Part shown: positions 61,486 to 64,000 of the stretch, piece after piece
How positions within the stretch are numbered: position 1 is the first letter of the stretch
Layout: every line of letters begins with the position of its first letter
Source of the DNA: Planococcus halotolerans
GTDB lineage: Bacteria; Bacillota; Bacilli; Bacillales_A; Planococcaceae
Assembly (NCBI RefSeq): GCF_003289955.1
Contig: NZ_QLZR01000003.1
Coordinates: forward strand, 248,001 to 312,000
Direction of reading: 5' to 3'
Length of the DNA: 64,000 bases
Program-made: the position numbers and the translations under genes
The notes under the pieces: model-generated
Databases searched by the model: none
Seen by the model: only the letters and a program-made list of their open reading frames with translations
What the model was told of the DNA's origin: nothing

Positions 61486-61511
61486 GTTTATTCAAATTGA
61501 AAACCGGGAAG
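61486..61511 (+). promoter_or_regulatory. Sigma-B-like promoter of the PPOX-fold gene
   Basis: GTTTAT, a 14-bp spacer and GGGAAG fit the sigma-B consensus. It lies 49 bases before the start codon. Confidence 0.6.
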
Positions 61512-61559
61512 AGTCAGTAAATAAGTGGAAGTTAAATTACTCAAGGAGGAATTTAAGTT

Positions 61560-62057
61560 ATGGCTGAAAATGAACCGACTCACAAAGAAGAATTGAAAAT
61601 CGTCAACGATTTGATCAAGGATATCGATGTCGCGATGTTTACCACCATTGTCGGTAATAAACCGGTGTCACGTCCGTTGCAGACGCAAGAAGCGGAATTC
61701 GACGGTGACCTTTGGTTCCTGACTTTAAAAGATACGGACAAGTACCAGGAGATATTACAGAACCCTTCCGTCAACGTAGCTTATGCAGGTAAATCATATG
61801 TATCCATCAGTGGCTCTGCACAATTTATCGATGATCTGGAGCGCAAAAAGGAATATTGGAATCCGGTTTTCGATAAATTGCTGAATACGACCTATGACGA
61901 CCCGAACGTCATTTTGATCAAAGTCACTGCCGAAACAGCGGAATACTGGGAGTCTGGCAACATGACGAAAACTGTCAAGAATTTCGCCAAAAAGCTGACT
62001 GGCAATGAAGATGAAGGCGATAAAAAACAGATGAACGATACAGTGGAATTCAACTGA
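61560..62057 (+). CDS. Pyridoxamine 5'-phosphate oxidase-fold protein (general stress protein 26-like)
   Basis: A 165-residue flavin-binding split-barrel protein of the GSP26/YdaG group: AMFTTIV at strand 1, SRPLQTQEAEFDGDLWFLT and NVAYAGKSYVSISG mark the FMN-binding core. GSP26-type genes belong to the sigma-B general stress regulon of Bacillus, and a sigma-B-like promoter is present here. The reaction is unknown. CAAGGAGGAA precedes the ATG. Confidence 0.9.
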   Translation: MAENEPTHKEELKIVNDLIKDIDVAMFTTIVGNKPVSRPLQTQEAEFDGDLWFLTLKDTDKYQEILQNPSVNVAYAGKSYVSISGSAQFIDDLERKKEYWNPVFDKLLNTTYDDPNVILIKVTAETAEYWESGNMTKTVKNFAKKLTGNEDEGDKKQMNDTVEFN

Positions 62058-62070
62058 TCGACGTTTGAGA

Positions 62071-62104
62071 AAACCTGCAGACATTCAGATGTCTGCGGGT
62101 TTTT
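62071..62104 (+). terminator. Terminator
   Basis: ACCTGCAGACAT pairs with ATGTCTGCGGGT, followed by TTTT. Confidence 0.88.
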
Positions 62105-62179
62105 CTGTTTGTATGGGTTTATTAAAATCAGAAACTCGCTTACAGTTATAGAAAGAATCACTTGCAAAGGATGAAACCG

Positions 62180-63133
62180 ATGAAAGTATTTGCTTCCCAT
62201 GATGAACAGATAACGATATTGCAGAACCGCGGACTGCTGGTGCCGGACAAGGCGGCGGCCCGGCGCATCTTATCGCGCGAGAATTACTATGCGCTGATTG
62301 ACGGTTACAAGGAACCGTTTCTGGAACGGGATGAGCGATTGAATCCATACGGCCGAGAGCAGTATCAGGCGGGAACGGAGTTTGGACATATTTACGCGCT
62401 ATATCGTTTCGACCGGGAACTGCGGATGCTGATGCTCAATGAATTGCTGAAGTTCGAAAAGAACATCAAGTCGAAAGTGGCGTATCGCTTTTCGGAGAAG
62501 TTTAAAGACATGGACTCTTTCCTGGAACCGGCTAATTACAGCGGGGAAACAGATCGCCACCATGAGCGGGACCGCATCATTTCGACACTTTATAATTTGA
62601 TCAAGAGCCATAAGAAACGCGACCGTGTGAAATACCCGGCTATCCGCGAATTCTTCGACAAGCACCGAAACGTGCCGTTATGGGTGCTCGTCAATTTCCT
62701 GTCGCTAGGGCAAATCACGAATTTCTATTCCGTGATCGATGATGAACTGCGCGAGCGCATTGCGCAGGACTTTGCCGAAGAATTCAGCGAGGAATACGAA
62801 CCGCTGCACTTGAAGGCGAGTGAATTGGACGCCTTGCTGCGCATCGCGTTTCCGTACCGCAATAAATCCGCGCATGAAGAAGTGCTGTACCGATACAGGC
62901 TGACGCATCCGGAAGAACTCATTGACGTCGATGCGATGCTTCGATTGCCGGGGGGAAGCCTCGGCAAAGGGACGGTTTATTCAATGGTAAGCCTTTTGAG
63001 GCTGGTGCTAGCGAAAGAAGAATACGAAGTGTTTTCGGCGGAATTGGAACGGCTGATGGCGGAACTGAAAGCGGCGCTGCCGGGTCGCGCTTATGGCGTG
63101 GTTATGCGTGATACGGGGTTTCGGGAGAATTGA
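62180..63133 (+). CDS. Abi_2 family protein (AbiD/AbiF-like, HEPN RNase)
   Basis: A 317-residue Abi_2 protein. The N-terminal ILQNRGLLVPD...LSRENYYALIDGY, the LYRFDREL segment and VPLWVLVNFLSLGQI are family marks. RNKSAH at 227-232 is a HEPN-type R-x4-H ribonuclease motif. Related AbiD/AbiF proteins of lactococci cause abortive phage infection. No toxin partner, methylase or other defence gene is adjacent. ATG 62180 was chosen, 8 bases after AAAGGA. The base composition is somewhat richer in GC than its neighbours. Confidence 0.88.
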   Translation: MKVFASHDEQITILQNRGLLVPDKAAARRILSRENYYALIDGYKEPFLERDERLNPYGREQYQAGTEFGHIYALYRFDRELRMLMLNELLKFEKNIKSKVAYRFSEKFKDMDSFLEPANYSGETDRHHERDRIISTLYNLIKSHKKRDRVKYPAIREFFDKHRNVPLWVLVNFLSLGQITNFYSVIDDELRERIAQDFAEEFSEEYEPLHLKASELDALLRIAFPYRNKSAHEEVLYRYRLTHPEELIDVDAMLRLPGGSLGKGTVYSMVSLLRLVLAKEEYEVFSAELERLMAELKAALPGRAYGVVMRDTGFREN

Positions 63134-63167
63134 GCAGCTGATTTAGGGTCAGTGGAGACTATTTAGG

Positions 63168-63330
63168 ATTCTATGAGCGGTTTTTGGGGTTCTATGATCA
63201 CTTATCGGATTCTATGATCACTCAGCGAGTTCTATGATCACTTAGCGAGTTCTATGATCACTCAGCGAGTTCTATGATCACTTATAAGCATTCTATGATC
63301 ACTTATAAGCATTCTATGATCATTCGGCAC
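63168..63330. repeat. Eight-copy tandem repeat with 20-21 bp period
   Basis: TTCTATGATCA (or TTCTATGAGC in the first copy) recurs at 63169, 63190, 63210, 63230, 63250, 63270, 63291 and 63312, separated by variable 9-10-base stretches such as CTTAGCGAG and CTTATAAGCA. It lies between convergent genes. It has no coding potential and no spacer structure like CRISPR. Confidence 0.9.
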
Positions 63331-63354
63331 AAATCATCCTAGCAAAATCGCTAA

Positions 63355-63387
63355 AAAGCAGGCCCGCACATCAGCGGAGCCTGCTTT
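63355..63387 (-). terminator. Terminator of the reverse-strand gene
   Basis: AAAGCAGGC pairs with GCCTGCTTT; on the reverse strand followed by TTTTTAG. Confidence 0.8.
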
Positions 63388-63399
63388 ATTTCTTATCAA

Positions 63400-64000
63400 T
63401 CAACTGGCTTCCGGAAACTCTTCCGCTACTTTTTCATCAATTTTCTCGATGATGGTTTCGTTATAGATCAGTTCCTCTTCCAATAAAATCATATATCCCT
63501 CATAAGGTGATGAGGAGTTGATCAGCTCATAAGCTTCAAGATAGGCTTCCATATCATAATAGCCGAATTCCATATTCTCATCTTCCATGGCGACCACGTC
63601 CGCTTCCCTGACCAACTCCAAAGACACCTCCGGATCGACAAGCAGATAAATTTCCGCAAGCGTCATGAGGTCATCAAGGCGATAGTCGGAATTTCCGTTT
63701 TCAAGACGGTCTTGCATGAAAACGATGGCTTCATCAAATTGATCCTGCATCAAGTAAAGATCAGTCTGCATCCAGGTCAGATGGTTTAAATCCTCTTCCG
63801 ATGCATTTTCCTTCAGTTCGTCTATGATTTTTGCAGCTTCCTCGTATTTCCTTTTTTCCATTGCTTCATAAGCTGCGTCGTATTTCTCCTGCTCCGCTGT
63901 ACTTTCTTCAATCATGCTATCAAGGAAAGTTTTCTGGAATTCGGCAAGTTCCATGCCGGTCGCTTCTTCAAGCATGGCGTAGAATTCACTCGGCATCTTG
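63400..64000 (-). CDS. Helical acidic protein, C-terminal part (5' end outside window)
   Basis: The last 200 or so residues of a larger protein whose start lies beyond the window; the frame stays open to the edge. It is strongly acidic and helical, with pairs of helices of TPR type (YDAAYEAMEKRKYEEAAKII, and LYLMQDQFDEAIVFMQDRLE). The upstream part may be a membrane or regulatory domain. No catalytic motif seen. Function unknown. Confidence 0.7.
   Translation of the reverse strand, partial: KMPSEFYAMLEEATGMELAEFQKTFLDSMIEESTAEQEKYDAAYEAMEKRKYEEAAKIIDELKENASEEDLNHLTWMQTDLYLMQDQFDEAIVFMQDRLENGNSDYRLDDLMTLAEIYLLVDPEVSLELVREADVVAMEDENMEFGYYDMEAYLEAYELINSSSPYEGYMILLEEELIYNETIIEKIDEKVAEEFPEAS

Noticed and set aside
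63168-63330. CRISPR-like array
   Set aside because: Repeat units are 20-21 bp with only 9-10 variable bases between cores; there are no 28-40 bp spacers and no cas genes.

Overview
The window reads as chromosomal DNA of a low- to mid-GC Gram-positive rod of the Bacillales, most likely Planococcaceae (Planococcus or a close relative). The basis is Bacillus-type ribosome binding sites, many B. subtilis-type genes (pspA-ydjGHI, rbs operon, YfhO, malKR-maeN-like, BceAB-like), class D sortase, and sigma-B and sigma-W type promoters. No rRNA, tRNA, insertion sequence, prophage or CRISPR array was seen. Genes at both edges are cut.

Layout. 0-6.4 kb: helicase fragment and partner, aldehyde dehydrogenase, ilvD, a Trm11-like methyltransferase. 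6.5-11.4 kb: a C4-dicarboxylate/malate module (sensor kinase, regulator, MaeN-type symporter with a cre-like site, AEC permease). 11.4-16.1 kb: a rhodanese; a UPF0180-YtxH-metallo-beta-lactamase fusion behind a sigma-B-like promoter; a reverse-strand gene interrupted by an in-frame TGA that forms a U-G-S-C motif and is followed by a hairpin, so a probable selenoprotein; then an LPDTA surface protein with its own sortase D. 16.3-21.9 kb: YfhO, MgtC, an epimerase, and a FusB-like EF-G-binding protein whose RBS can be sequestered in a hairpin. 22-27.7 kb: the full rbsRKDACB operon with a perfect palindromic operator.

28-45 kb: TetR/SDR pairs, a PadR-DUF1700/DUF4097 pair, a BceAB-type exporter, and an operon of MMPL transporter, HssRS-like two-component system and a small histidine-rich membrane protein; then small membrane and secreted proteins. 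45-51 kb: an orphan glycine-betaine binding protein with repeats in its 3' region, then a sigma-W-like promoter, a 40-aa amphipathic protein and pspA-ydjG-ydjH-ydjI (envelope stress). 51-64 kb: redox and aldehyde-detoxification genes (SDRs, two MDR reductases, aldehyde dehydrogenase, Old Yellow Enzyme), a sigma-B-preceded FMN-binding protein, an Abi_2/HEPN gene, and an eight-copy 20-bp tandem repeat.

Overall theme: carbon uptake (malate, ribose), envelope and general stress defence, and electrophile/redox detoxification. The most notable item is the probable selenoprotein at 13914-14703. It would normally be split into two short ORFs, and it also carries an apparent upstream frameshift that must be resolved. 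All family names come from reading translated sequences without database searches.
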